A stretch of 64,000 nucleotides of DNA, from positions 19,675 to 83,674 of the forward strand of contig JAAEAF010003400.1 in NCBI GenBank assembly GCA_011037195.1, written 5' to 3'. This DNA is from Triatoma infestans. Taxonomy: Eukaryota > Arthropoda > Insecta > Hemiptera > Reduviidae. The notes below the pieces were generated by a model that saw only the letters and a program-made list of their open reading frames with translations, did no database searches and had not been told where the DNA came from. This document shows positions 44,774 through 55,500 of the stretch, piece by piece. The stretch's first letter is position 1, and each line of letters starts with the position of its first letter. A program made the position numbers and the translations under genes.

Positions 44774-45721
44774 CGGACATTGCAAAATACTTCGTTCGGA
44801 CATTGCAAGAGGACATTGTAAGAATATTCCGTTTGGAAACATCCCAAGAATATACTCCGTTTGGAAACACACCCCCAGGCAACGCAGATACGAAGAAACA
44901 ACGCTTATCTTCACGGGACCCGCAAGTTGGAGGACGAACACCTTTGAACTTGACATCGTCGACGGACTTAGGCATCTTCGTGGTTCTTCTTCAAGATTAA
45001 CTGCAGAACCCAGCGCAAACAGAACACCCCCAGGCAACCAGAGTCACCGCCGAAGCAGTCTTCATAGAGCCAGCAAAGCTAGAGCCCGAAGTTCCGCCCA
45101 GGCTAAAACATCCCGAGTTGCAGAGGAATGGCTACCACCCCTTTATTACTGTAAGTCCACCTTTGTACACTCTGTATTTAATTGTTCACGTCAAGCGAAT
45201 ATTGATATTGCAATTATAACTTTGTTACATCGAGGAAAATCAAGCGTAAGTTGAAATTTAATTTAAAAAGAAATTTTAATGAAAAAAATAATAATAATAA
45301 TAAAATATATTAGTAATAAATATTAATAAAAACAATAATAGAAAATATTTAATTAGCGCGAATATAAAGTAATAATAACAAAATATATATGTAATTAGCG
45401 CAAACATAAAATAAAAGAAAAGAAAAGAAGAATAAATAAAGAAAAAACAATTTATAATAATAATAAATACATAATCGACACAAATATAAAAAACAATTTA
45501 TAATAAAAACAAAAAGAAAGAAAAACATAATCAAACAAAAAAATTATTAAACAATATAATTTGTACATTAATTTTATACTGATCATTTATATCATTTATA
45601 TTGCTTGTATACTAATATTTTATATGTGCATGTTAGCTTAGTAAGAATTTATATTTTACATTATATATATATTCAAATATTTACACATCAATTTAAACAC
45701 ATACAAATCAATTACACAAAA
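44774..45721 (+). promoter_or_regulatory. Gypsy leader with short direct repeats
   Basis: About 950 bp between primer site and gag. Short repeats: CGGACATTGCAA at 44774-44785 and 44797-44808 (and GGACATTGTA at 44811); CCGTTTGGAAACA at 44829-44841 and 44857-44869; ACACCCCCAGGCAAC near 44868 and again near 45023. The second half (45250-45700) is strongly AT-rich. Leaders of this family can hold splice donors, packaging signals or insulators; none is proven here. The open frames in it are not convincing genes. Confidence 0.55.
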
Positions 45722-46699
45722 ATGTCCATTCCAAAAATTGATAAAACATACATCAACGTAATACCCGAATTCAACGGTAACCCTAACACACTTAAAGAAT
45801 TTTTAGAAACATGTGAGGAGATAATAGCATTATTTGCAGTAGCTTCACCTGCAGATCACCCACAAAATAAATTACTCTTAAGAATCTTCCTTTCAAAAAT
45901 TGTATCCCCCGCGAAAGAACAAATAAGCTCAACAATTATTAGAACATGGAACGAATTAAAATTAGTATTAACGAACACATTCACAACGGGAAAAGACGAT
46001 CTCACTATAACCAGAGAATTATGCGGAACCCTACAGCATAATAAAACATACTTAGAATTTTATTCAATCATTAAGGAACTAACAAACCAATACTCCAGTT
46101 ACATTTTTGCACATGTACAACAAATTAATAACCGACAAATACTAATAGAAAACTTTGAAAAATTAGCACAAAGACAATTTCTAATAGGAATTAAAGAACC
46201 AATAGGAACTTCAATAAGAGCGCGAATCCCAAGAACACTAAATGAAGCCTACCAGATATTAATGAATGAATTTAATTTAAATCCTAATAAAAATAATAAC
46301 AATTATATTCCACCACAAAAACAAAGATTAAATTACCCTTCGAAGCAAAACTACATTAATAAAAACACATCGTTCGAATCTAACAAACCCTTCTACCAAT
46401 TTAAACCAAAACCTAGTACTTCATTTTATAGTACATTCCCACGGAATAAAACCCAGGTAACACATCAAAGTTACAAACCTACCCCAATGTCGATAACAAC
46501 AAACACTACGTATAGACCCAATACTAAAATGAGAAATATTTATAGTAGAAACCAGGCGTTACAACGAATACCCGAAGAAATAAATAATACGGAAAATTTT
46601 AAATACAAAGACCCCAGAGAAAATAATACCCCTATTGAACCCAATGACTATAATCATTTTTTAGAAATAAGTGACCCCAATACGTCGGAGAAAACATGA
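45722..46699 (+). CDS. gag: Gypsy Gag
   Basis: The start is taken at ATG 45722 (MSIPKIDKTYINVIPEFNG). An upstream in-frame ATG at 45605 would add 39 residues coded by AT-rich leader, which is less likely. The 325-aa product has the errantivirus Gag pattern: an N-terminal FNGNPNTLKEFLETCEEI segment, a helical middle, and a long Asn/Pro/Lys-rich tail with no CCHC zinc knuckle, as usual for this group. It would assemble particles and bind RNA. The frame is intact. The stop TGA overlaps the pol ATG. Confidence 0.9.
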   Translation: MSIPKIDKTYINVIPEFNGNPNTLKEFLETCEEIIALFAVASPADHPQNKLLLRIFLSKIVSPAKEQISSTIIRTWNELKLVLTNTFTTGKDDLTITRELCGTLQHNKTYLEFYSIIKELTNQYSSYIFAHVQQINNRQILIENFEKLAQRQFLIGIKEPIGTSIRARIPRTLNEAYQILMNEFNLNPNKNNNNYIPPQKQRLNYPSKQNYINKNTSFESNKPFYQFKPKPSTSFYSTFPRNKTQVTHQSYKPTPMSITTNTTYRPNTKMRNIYSRNQALQRIPEEINNTENFKYKDPRENNTPIEPNDYNHFLEISDPNTSEKT

Positions 46700-47955
46700 G
46701 CACCACGGAAACCCATTCTTATAGTAGATTACCCTATCTACAAATGAGAAATTATTTATTCTTAATAGACACAGGATCTTCGATTAATTTAATAAATAAA
46801 AACTTAGTAAAAGAAAACAAACTCCCCATATATAAAGAAAACTTTCAAATTAAGACCGCCACAGGTAAAGCGACAGGAACCGAATACACTTATCTAATTA
46901 TTGAAAAAACTAAAATAAAATGTTACATATACAATTTCCACCAAAATTTTAACGTACTTTTAGGAATAGACGCATGTAAAAAACTAAACATCATAATGGA
47001 TATAGCAAACGACACGGTAATAATAAAACATAAAAAATTCAAACTCCAATACTTTAACAATCTATTTGAAATACAATTGAATGAAAATAAAGAAATTACT
47101 AATCTACGGACCGATCATTTAAACAAAGAGGAAAAGCAAGAACTAACCAAATTAATTAAAATATATAACGATTTATTCCCTAAACAAAATGAAAAACTAA
47201 GTTTCACTAACAAAATAAAACACAAGATACAATTAACCGACGACCACCCTATTTACTCAAAATCGTATAGATACCCAGAAGTTTACAAAAACGAAGTCAA
47301 AAATCAAATTGACAATTTATTAGAAAACGAAATTATCCAAGAATCTTATTCACCCTGGTCCTCACCCATTTGGATCGTACCTAAGAAAAAAGATGCCAGC
47401 GGAAAAGAGAAATTTCGTATGGTGATCGATTACAGAAAATTAAATGAACGCACTATAGATGACAAATTCCCTATCCCCAATATCACAGACATACTAGATA
47501 AACTAGGAAAGTCCATATACTTCACTACATTAGATTTAGCCAGTGGTTTTCATCAAATAGAAATGAACGAAAAAGATATCCCTAAAACCGCCTTTTCAAC
47601 AGACTTCGGACACTACGAATTTAAACGCATGCCGTTCGGATTAAAGAATGCCCCTAGCACATTTCAAAGACTCCTCAATTCCGTTCTACAAGGATTAATA
47701 GGAAAAATATGTTTTGTATACCTCGACGACATAATAATAATCGGCACTTCACTCCAAGAACATTCCCAAAATATCGAAAAAGTATTCAAAAGACTCCGAG
47801 AGTCAAACCTTAAAATTCAAATCGACAAATCGGAATTTTTTCGTAAAGAAGTAGCATATTTAGGACACGTAATTACAAAAGATGGTGTAAAACCTAACCC
47901 TGACAAAATTGAAGCGATAAAAAACTACCCGATTCCAAAACAACAAAAGAAATAA
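46696..47955 (+). CDS. pol: Gypsy Pol, first part: protease and RT
   Basis: 419 codons starting at the ATGA overlap with gag. The aspartic protease active site is FLIDTGSSINLI (Asp25). RT follows with WSSPIWIVPKKKDASGK, FRMVIDYRKLNERTI, YFTTLDLASGFHQIEM, FGLKNAPSTFQRLL and the catalytic YLDD at residues 342-345. The frame ends at a stop near 47955 because of a one-base shift in an A-rich run at about 47937-47953; the next domains continue in another frame. The shift is not at the gag-pol border, so it is a mutation or a sequencing/assembly error, not programmed frameshifting. Confidence 0.92.
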   Translation: MSTTETHSYSRLPYLQMRNYLFLIDTGSSINLINKNLVKENKLPIYKENFQIKTATGKATGTEYTYLIIEKTKIKCYIYNFHQNFNVLLGIDACKKLNIIMDIANDTVIIKHKKFKLQYFNNLFEIQLNENKEITNLRTDHLNKEEKQELTKLIKIYNDLFPKQNEKLSFTNKIKHKIQLTDDHPIYSKSYRYPEVYKNEVKNQIDNLLENEIIQESYSPWSSPIWIVPKKKDASGKEKFRMVIDYRKLNERTIDDKFPIPNITDILDKLGKSIYFTTLDLASGFHQIEMNEKDIPKTAFSTDFGHYEFKRMPFGLKNAPSTFQRLLNSVLQGLIGKICFVYLDDIIIIGTSLQEHSQNIEKVFKRLRESNLKIQIDKSEFFRKEVAYLGHVITKDGVKPNPDKIEAIKNYPIPKQQKK

Positions 47956-49880
47956 AATCATTTTTAGGACTAATCGGATACTACAGAAAATTTATCGATA
48001 ACTTCGCGAAATTAACAAAACCATTTACCAATTGTTTAAAAAAAGGCAAGTCAATAAATATACGCGACCCCGAGTACATCGAATGTTTTGAAAAATGTAA
48101 AAATTTATTGAGTAACGCACCAATCCTACAATACCCAGATTTTAGTAAAAAATTCACATTAACGACCGACGCATCGCAATATGCATTAGGCGCAGTACTT
48201 TCACAAAACAATAACGGAAAAGATTTACCCATAGCTTACGCCTCGAGAACATTAAACGAACATGAAATCAATTATTCAACGATAGAGAAAGAATTATTAG
48301 CAATCGTTTGGGCAACAAAATATTTTAGACCGTACCTTTATGGCACGAAATTTACAATCAAAACGGATCATAAACCACTTACATGGTTATTCTCACTCAA
48401 AGACCCTAACTCTAAACTAACGCGATGGAGAATAAAACTAGAAGAATTTAATTATGACATACAGTATAAAAAAGGTTCAACTAACACTAACGCAGACGCA
48501 TTAAGTAGATCGAAACCAGAAACAATTCCCCAAAAAGAAGAAATAAATGTTCAAGAAGATAACAGTAGCATAATAGCGGAATATGACGAAAATGATTCCG
48601 GAAATACAATACACTCAGACGAAGAATACCCAATCAGCGGTATCACATATGCAGAAAACCCTGTAAATATAGGCAGAAACCAAATAATCGTGTATAAACA
48701 TTTAAATGAGACGGAAGTAAACATCAAAAATTTATTCAATAATTCAAAAAAGAGAATAATAGTAAAAATTAAATCTACTGACCTAATTAACGAAATTTGT
48801 AAATTTATTAGAGAATATCTTAACCCCAAATATAAATACTACGCATATTTTACAGAAAATCTAGACCTTAATTTTAATGATATATTACACAAATACTTTT
48901 TACCCAAAGGAATACAAATCCTTAAATGTTCAAAATACATAGACGATATAGAAAACCAAAATGAACAAATTGAAACTATAAATAACTATCATTTAGGAAA
49001 AACAAATCATCGTGGCATAATAGAAACGTATGAAAAATTAAAAAGAAAATATTATTGGCCTAACATGATTAAAACAATACAAACATACATAAATAATTGC
49101 GAAATATGTTTAAGGAACAAATATGACACAAACCCAATTAAAACAAACGATAATTTAACACCGACACCATCGGAACCATTCCAAATAATTAATATAGACA
49201 CTTTAACATTAGAAAAAACAAAATTTTTAACAATTATAGATCAATTTACCAAATTCGCACAAATCTATCATTTACCAAATGTAAACGCCCAGGACGTGTT
49301 AAACGCATTATTAAAATTCTTTGCAAACTATAAAATACCCAAAACCATAATAACCGACCACGGGTCAGAATTTAACAATCAACTAATTAAAGATTTATTA
49401 AATCTTCACAAAATAAAATTAAACATAATATCGGTAGATAACCCAAAATCAAATTCCCCCATCGAGAGATTTCATCGAACAATAATTGAACACCTTCGGA
49501 TCATGCAAGATCGAGAAGAATTTAAGAAAGAAAACCTTTTCATAAAAATCAATTACGCATTAGTAGCATATAATAATTCATGGCGCTCTACAATAAAAGA
49601 AACCCCCGTAGATATATTATTCGGAAAAAATAAAATATTTGATACCAAAGGTCATACCAATCAACAAATTATTCATGAACATAAGAATAAATTAAAAGAA
49701 TTAAACAAAATAATTACGGAAAGAATAAAAGCAGAAAAACGAAAACGCGTAAAACCTAATATAAACCCCGAAAGATTACCCAAAAAAGTATATATTAAAG
49801 AACACCCTCGTAGGTATAATAAAATCTCGAATATCGCATTTAAACCCATGAACGTAGATTCTTATAATAAAGAAAAATGA
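47956..49880 (+). CDS. pol: Gypsy Pol, second part: RT connection, RNase H, integrase
   Basis: Open in a second frame; the first usable ATG is 48108, but homology begins at about 47956 (SFLGLIGYYRKFI). RNase H shows LTTDASQYALGAVLSQ, INYSTIEKELLAIVWA and TDHKPLTWL. Integrase has an HHCC zinc domain (HLGKTNHRG, then CEICLRNK) and a catalytic core with IDTLTLEKTKFLTIID, TDHGSEFNN and NSPIERFHRT, so the D-D-E residues look intact. It would release and insert the cDNA. Its only visible defect is the upstream frame break. Confidence 0.9.
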
Positions 49881-49921
49881 ATAATTATAACTTCGGATAA
49901 TAAAAAACGAAGAATAGATAA

Positions 49922-51565
49922 AATAAAGAAACCCCGAATGTTCACAGACTAATAATCCTGCCCCAAATTTGGCGAGTAGTTACTACTACACAGAATAACA
50001 TTATTGAAGACATCAGCGACACTACAGGAACATTACTAACAGACCTAGGCAAAGGTAAAATTCAAATTTCCAATTACCAAATATATTACTATTACCCCTT
50101 ATCTGAATTAAAAACTGAATATTATAAAATAACACGAAAAATCAACGAAATAACCAATACGATTGACGAAAAAACCACGTCAACCAGGTCACTTGAAAAT
50201 TATATAAATCTCTTAAAATATCATAAAAACAAATTACAAAACAAATATAATATATTATTCCCAAATTTAAGACACCGTAGAGGATTAATTAACGGACTTG
50301 GTTCAATCATTAAACAAATAACAGGAAATTTAGATTCATACGACGAACAGAAATACGACTCATTATTTAAACAAATTGAAGGAAATCAAAAAATCCTTAA
50401 TTCTCAAAACGTTAACAATCAAAAATATATGAAAGAATTCACAGAAGAATTCAACAAACAAATAAATAATATTAAAACTAATGAATTAATTATTAAAAGC
50501 GAAATTATGAAATTTCACCAATATTTAAAAGATCATTCTGACAAAGACATTTATTACCAAACAATCATATTATTACAAACATTAATACATAATATAATCT
50601 CTATAACTACATTACTAGAAGAAATTGAAACATCCCTAACATTTTGTAGTATCAATACACTACATACATCGATAATTAACCCAAATGCATTAATAAACCT
50701 AACAAACAAAATCAATTTAGAATCAAAAATAAAATTAGAAAACACCCTTCAATTAAGAAAATTAATAAAACCCTATTGTAAATTAAACGACGACAAAATA
50801 TCAATTATATTAGATATCCCCATTTTTGAAGACAAAGAATACGAAATATATCAATTAACTATAACCCCCATCCTTAAAAATAACAATTTTTACATGATTA
50901 ACTTAAACCCACAAATGTTAACAAAGGACAACAATAACAACGTATATAAAATCATGAACTGTTTAAATACCAGAGAAAGATATTATTGTAAAGATTTAGT
51001 TAAAACAGAAAATTTATGTATTGAAGATATCATTAATAATAAAGAATTAACCAATTGTATGTATTATAAAGCAATCATTAATTATAATGTTTATAAAATA
51101 AAGAATAATAATAATATAATAATTATTAACCCTGATGAAAGAAATATTAATATTAACTGCGATAATAAAATAATAAACCTTGTGAAAAAAGGAATATATA
51201 AATTAAAAAATAATAATTGTATCATCAATAATAAAAAATACGAAAATATTGTCATAGGAAAAGAAATCCTTATGGATTACAATTATAATTATAATAAAAA
51301 GAATAAAAACATTAAAATAAATAATTATACAGAAATTGTATTAAATGAATTAAATAAAATAAATCTAAAACCCAAGGAGGTAAAAGAAATAAAAGACATT
51401 GTATATTTAAATAACTCTTATAATTTTGTAATTTTATATATTTGTATAACAATAATTGTATTATTAATTTTTGTATATTTTATACTCTATAAAAAATGTC
51501 TAAATAATATTTTTGTAAGGACGAAACAAGGAAATGGGCAATCACCACCCAAAATTTCTCTCTAA
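49922..51565 (+). CDS. env: Gypsy envelope-like protein (open, spliced start inferred)
   Basis: The frame is open from a TAA at 49919 to the stop at 51563-51565, 547 codons, but has no ATG before 50429. Its start is probably supplied by splicing (a TTCACAG acceptor-like site lies near 49945), as in other errantiviruses. A furin-type site RHRR (50270-50281) precedes a Gly-rich hydrophobic segment, as in F-type fusion proteins of insect errantiviruses and baculoviruses. A C-terminal hydrophobic anchor lies near 51420-51490, followed by a short basic tail. It would be a membrane glycoprotein. The frame appears unbroken; activity cannot be judged. Confidence 0.85.
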   Translation, partial: NKETPNVHRLIILPQIWRVVTTTQNNIIEDISDTTGTLLTDLGKGKIQISNYQIYYYYPLSELKTEYYKITRKINEITNTIDEKTTSTRSLENYINLLKYHKNKLQNKYNILFPNLRHRRGLINGLGSIIKQITGNLDSYDEQKYDSLFKQIEGNQKILNSQNVNNQKYMKEFTEEFNKQINNIKTNELIIKSEIMKFHQYLKDHSDKDIYYQTIILLQTLIHNIISITTLLEEIETSLTFCSINTLHTSIINPNALINLTNKINLESKIKLENTLQLRKLIKPYCKLNDDKISIILDIPIFEDKEYEIYQLTITPILKNNNFYMINLNPQMLTKDNNNNVYKIMNCLNTRERYYCKDLVKTENLCIEDIINNKELTNCMYYKAIINYNVYKIKNNNNIIIINPDERNININCDNKIINLVKKGIYKLKNNNCIINNKKYENIVIGKEILMDYNYNYNKKNKNIKINNYTEIVLNELNKINLKPKEVKEIKDIVYLNNSYNFVILYICITIIVLLIFVYFILYKKCLNNIFVRTKQGNGQSPPKISL

Positions 51566-51575
51566 AGAGGGGAGG
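51564..51575 (+). promoter_or_regulatory. Gypsy polypurine tract
   Basis: AAAGAGGGGAGG immediately before the 3' LTR, overlapping the env stop codon. Confidence 0.85.
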
Positions 51576-51867
51576 TGTTATGTATATCTGAACCTTATCG
51601 TATCAAAAGAAAAAGCCGCCTTGTTTACGTTCCCATGCAATAGAAGTAAACACCACCTGCATTAAATACGTCATATGAGATATAGTAAACAACAAGTGGC
51701 AAAGGATATAAATACTGCCGACTTGATATGATTGTCACTCTGTTGCTCTGTTACTTAGACATACATAGTTCTTAGTACAGGCGTGTTGCCGTTCTGTTTT
51801 GTACGCTCTCATTGGTTTGATGAATAAAGTTTTTTAAAAACAATTTATCAATCCTAAAAAATATAAT
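51576..51867 (+). repeat. Gypsy 3' LTR
   Basis: 292 bp, TGTTATGTAT to AATATAAT. It is followed by TTAGGCGAAG, which does not match the sequence before the 5' LTR, so no target-site duplication is seen. Confidence 0.9.
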
Positions 51868-52640
51868 TTAGGCGAAGTGAACGTGGGTTGATTTTATTTA
51901 TTTATTGTGTGTGTGGTATGAATGCAGTTAGATTAGGTTTTAGGATATTGATATTTGGTTAGTTTAATTGAGGTTCTCCCGGAGTATCGACAGGGGAAGA
52001 GGTTTTTATATTATGTAAATAGTGTATACAGCTGATTTTTTTACGCAGGTATTAGTAGTTTATAGTCAGGGATTTCTGCCGCACATAAATTATGCTCACG
52101 CATCTATGATTTGGTAGACTATTGCATATTAGCACATTAGTCGTATTGTGTGCGGGCAGGAATCAGCGCGAGCCCCGGTACTGTCCTCTAGTGGGAATTA
52201 AAAAGCAAAAAATGACAACTTTTTATGGTAGTCTGGACTATAATTTTCATAATTTAACAAAAATATCGCAAAAGACTTTATTGCCTTTAGAAGGAGCTAA
52301 GACGTTTTGATACCTAAAAATAAGAAGGATAGAAGTTTGAGAAGCACATTGATTGACGTGGAAAAGGAAAATAAAGATTGAATTAGGTAATGGGTAATTC
52401 GTTCAAGAATTTCCCCAATTTCCAACGTACTTTCAATGTTACACCCAGTCAAAGACCTGTGAGATATATGGCAATACTTAATGAAGTGGCTTGTCCAAAT
52501 GGAGTCATTTTCAAATTAGTTAGAATGAAGGAAAAGAGTTAAAGAAATAATGGAAGATTCTTCTCGACCGTTGCTTGTATGAAGGAAAAGGATCGTGAGT
52601 TTCGGTCTTTTTTTGAAAAAAATAAAAAAACTTAAATTCT
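51868..52640. other. Unidentified region after gypsy element
   Basis: No domain, repeat or structured RNA recognised. A 62-codon plus-strand frame (52122-52310) has no support. Confidence 0.4.
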
Positions 52641-53760
52641 TGCCAACGTTTCGACAAATATATTGTCTTTTTCAAGGCCTACAACATATAAATACAATAG
52701 GTTCTTTTTTGAAAGTCAAAATCAAAAACAAAAAACAGAAAGTAATAAAAAATAAAATTATGGATTAATTTATAAAAAATTTTTTGGTTTACTTACATAA
52801 AAAATAAAAAAATAAAAACTATTAAATAATCTTTAAAACATATCAAAACTTGAAAACTTATGTATAATTTTGTAAATAAAAAGTTGAGAACACCTCAACA
52901 ACACAGAGAATAGTGAACAAATAAACCATAGTGAACAGCGGGCAGGTATATTTATAACGGGACTAGTGGAGAAAGGGGTCTATTTGGAAAAACAAGGTCA
53001 GGGATTAGGAAATCAGGTTGTGATAAATTGAAGAGAGACCGTTGGTATCTGTCCTATAATTAATAGAATTTTTCTCTTTTTTTATATAAGCATTTCTAAA
53101 AAATTAAGTTTTTTCCTATTACGTTCAGTTGCCAAAATACTGGTGTTAGAAAAATCAAAATCGTGTCTTTTTTCAGTATGGTGTTTAGTGAGTGCTGTTA
53201 TGTTGTCAGAGTTAGGTTTGTTTTTTCTACAGTCATAGTCGTATTGGTATAACCTGTTCTTTAAATATTGTTTCGTTTGTCCAATATACGTGGCTGGACA
53301 TTGCTGGCAATTTATTTTGTAAATAATATTTGATTGTAATTCAGTCGGCGTAGGGTCTTTTAATTTAGTGAACAGTTTGTGTATTGTATTCGTTGTTTTA
53401 TGTGCTAGGATAATGTTATATGGTCTGAGGACTTTGGATATTTTTTCTGATAGGTTTCTTATATAAGGAAAGGAGATATATTTCGGAATAGATGTGGAAT
53501 TGGGATTCAAGGATGAGATTTGGTTATTATCCGAAATACGGGGCAAAATGCTATTGTTATGAGGCAATTCAAAAATTTGTTTACATAAAGATTTCGGATA
53601 ACCATTGTTCTGAAAAAGTTTGGATAGGATATTTAGGTTTTTTCGTGATACAGGATACAGGAGAAAAACATTATTCGGATAATTGGTCTTATAATTCGGT
53701 TTTTATGAATTGGATTTACTCCAGGATCTTCATTTTAAATTTGAATATAAAAAAAAAAAA
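52640..53760 (-). mobile_element. Penelope-like element, GIY-YIG end
   Basis: Minus strand. The frame at 53567-53082 ends in a GIY-YIG endonuclease: IIYKINCQQCPATYIGQTKQ, then LKNRL, with KHHTEKRHDF downstream, the pattern of Penelope-like proteins. Upstream sequence (53640-53570) continues the protein as LFQNNGYPKSLCKQIF-like text in another frame. At 52680-52641 a degenerate copy of the hammerhead-like terminal motif occurs (GTCGAAACGTTGGC on the minus strand). It is 5' truncated, with no RT catalytic part visible. Confidence 0.8.
53082..53567 (-). CDS. Penelope GIY-YIG endonuclease fragment
   Basis: A 161-codon frame with the GIY-YIG core TYIGQTKQYLKNRLYQYDYD. A CxxC pair (INCQQCPA) just before it is characteristic of Penelope proteins. 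This domain nicks target DNA for retrotransposition. The conserved Arg after YIG is present (KNRL). The frame lacks the RT domain, so the fragment cannot act alone. Confidence 0.82.
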   Translation of the reverse strand: MPHNNSILPRISDNNQISSLNPNSTSIPKYISFPYIRNLSEKISKVLRPYNIILAHKTTNTIHKLFTKLKDPTPTELQSNIIYKINCQQCPATYIGQTKQYLKNRLYQYDYDCRKNKPNSDNITALTKHHTEKRHDFDFSNTSILATERNRKKLNFLEMLI

Positions 53761-53779
53761 GTTTAAACTTTATTTTTAA

Positions 53780-54027
53780 CATAATGTTTTATAAAGAATG
53801 TAAATTAACAGAAAGGGAAAAAATTAGATGTTATTTTCAGAATGTTTTTAAAGTGTAGAGTTAGGAGTTAGCCAGTAATTCAGATAGAAACAATGAAAGA
53901 AGTTACAGGAAGGAAGAAGAGTGGAAAATGAAAGAAGGAGGTTAGCGATCTTATAATAAATTACAAGAAGTTTGACGTGAGGACAAGGAAGTGGAAGTAG
54001 CAGACTGCAAACACTGGCGGGAGAGAA
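53780..54027. other. Unidentified region beside inverted repeat
   Basis: Purine-rich, possibly part of the same repeat as 54028-54126, extended on this side only. No gene seen. Confidence 0.35.
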
Positions 54028-54126
54028 TAAAGGAGGAACTCATTGTCTACATCCAGGGCACGTTGGCATTCTCTCAGCATCAATATTCAATTTAATATTG
54101 AGTTAACAAGCCATAGATGACAAACG
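54028..54126 (+). repeat. Inverted repeat, left copy (99 bp)
   Basis: TAAAGGAGGAACTCATTG to TGACAAACG, matching 55655-55753 in reverse with only a few mismatches. The two copies bracket about 1.5 kb. Confidence 0.88.
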
Positions 54127-54769
54127 TTATTTGAGTTTAACTTTGGGTCAGTAAAGTTTCAAGTATGTCACATTAGTAGAGATAATTAACCTGGCAATTG
54201 TATCTTTGCAATAACAACATTAATTTAATTAAATTAGTTGATACAATAGAAAATGTATTTATTTAGAAAATGTCTACATTTACAGAAACCGTTCATTATA
54301 TTTTCATATAAATCAACATATACGTAACTATTTTTTTTAATAAATTTAAATTTGTTTATGTCTTGCATAGGATATACCCCTTTATATAACAGAGTTTGCA
54401 CGTACAAACTTAAAAACTGTTGTAACAAACGCAGTAAAAATAGAAATAAAATTCAAGAAAAAAAAGAGAAAGTAACTAGAGCGCTACATAAAAAATAAAG
54501 TGCACTTTTGTTGTAAGTATTTAAACACTGACACGACTTGCTGTTACTGCAGTTTTCACAGATTTAAGTGAAACAAATACTCTTCAAATTTATCATTTTT
54601 ACTAAACGTTTGCTAGTCTCCTATTTTATGTCAATTAGAGAATCTAAAGTTAATAAATTTTTTTTTTTAAGGAAACCTTACACTTCCGCTCCCAAAAATT
54701 TATTTTATATGATCTTTCTCGGAATAAGTTTAAAACATATATGATTGGTTTCTTTAAATATAGTTAGTG

Positions 54770-55500
54770 TTAGGTGGCGGCACCTTTGAGGGATTAACTT
54801 TGCCTCGCTATTTCTAAATTATTATTTCATCGCCCGCATATTTCCCACGCCTCCCCGCCTTTTTCTCTCACTCTCTCTCTCTCTCTCTCTCTTGGTGGTG
54901 GGGTTGTCGGCGCCTTTTATCCCTCTTGGTTTGCGCCTTACTTATTTTCCCACACCCTTCAAACGTTCTCTTGCTATAAAATTTCTTCACTTACCTTCAA
55001 TATCTCGCCAATGCAACTTCGTATTTATCGCTTCTTCTTCTTTAGTTAGTATTGTACTGTGATTTCGCATTTTATATTTCGCGTCGCCTATTCGCCTTGT
55101 TAATTAATATTAATTCATCGGTGAGTAGTAAAAATCATCTCTCCGCGCCATCACCTTCACGAGGCTATTTCACTTGCTCCTTAGTGGATTCGCCATCCCT
55201 CGCCGCTTCAACAACGGCAACATCCGCTTCTAAAGAAGCATTCCAATCCCTCTACGCTCACCTGAGTTGCTTTCTTTCGCCACCCACGCACCCACATCCA
55301 CACGCACACCACCCACACACAGACGCCACCTCTTCCTTTCTCAGTCCACAATTCGTCTCATCAACCGTTCTTCGATTCATCACTTACCGACACCATAGGA
55401 TAAGTCTCGTTTTCATTTGTTTTACATTATTATTCATTTTTTTTTTTTTTACACCCGCTACTCGCCATCTCGCCTTGGGTGTCTGCTGCGCAGACAGTTA
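54770..55500 (+). other. GC-richer block with TATA box and CT repeat
   Basis: Lies between the 99-bp inverted repeats. It has a (CT)n run at 54868-54893, a TATAAAA motif at 54975-54981, and a consensus-like splice donor GTGAGT near 55120. A 149-codon frame (55052-55501) is rich in Ser, Pro and His and has no known domain, so I do not call it a gene. The block could be a promoter with a first non-coding exon, or an LTR-like terminal repeat beginning TGTTAGGTGG near 54768. Confidence 0.35.

Larger units (their letters stand above)
44467..51867 (+). mobile_element. Ty3/gypsy endogenous retrovirus-like element with env
   Basis: About 7.4 kb: 5' LTR (44467-44760), tRNA-Ser-type primer site, long leader, gag (45722-46699), pol (46696 to about 49880, one frame break), an env open frame (49922-51565), polypurine tract, 3' LTR (51576-51867). 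The pol order protease-RT-RNase H-integrase and a third env-like frame place it with insect errantiviruses. Gag ends and pol starts at an ATGA overlap. No clear target-site duplication flanks it, and the two LTRs diverge in the first half. It is the best-preserved element in the window. Confidence 0.93.

Noticed and set aside
44599..45254. Several 60-164-codon frames over the gypsy LTR and leader
   Set aside because: They overlap each other on both strands across non-coding LTR and leader sequence, with no domain matches.
47930..47960. Programmed ribosomal frameshift in gypsy pol
   Set aside because: The shift lies inside the RT region, not at the gag-pol border (which has an ATGA overlap), so mutation or sequence error is more likely.
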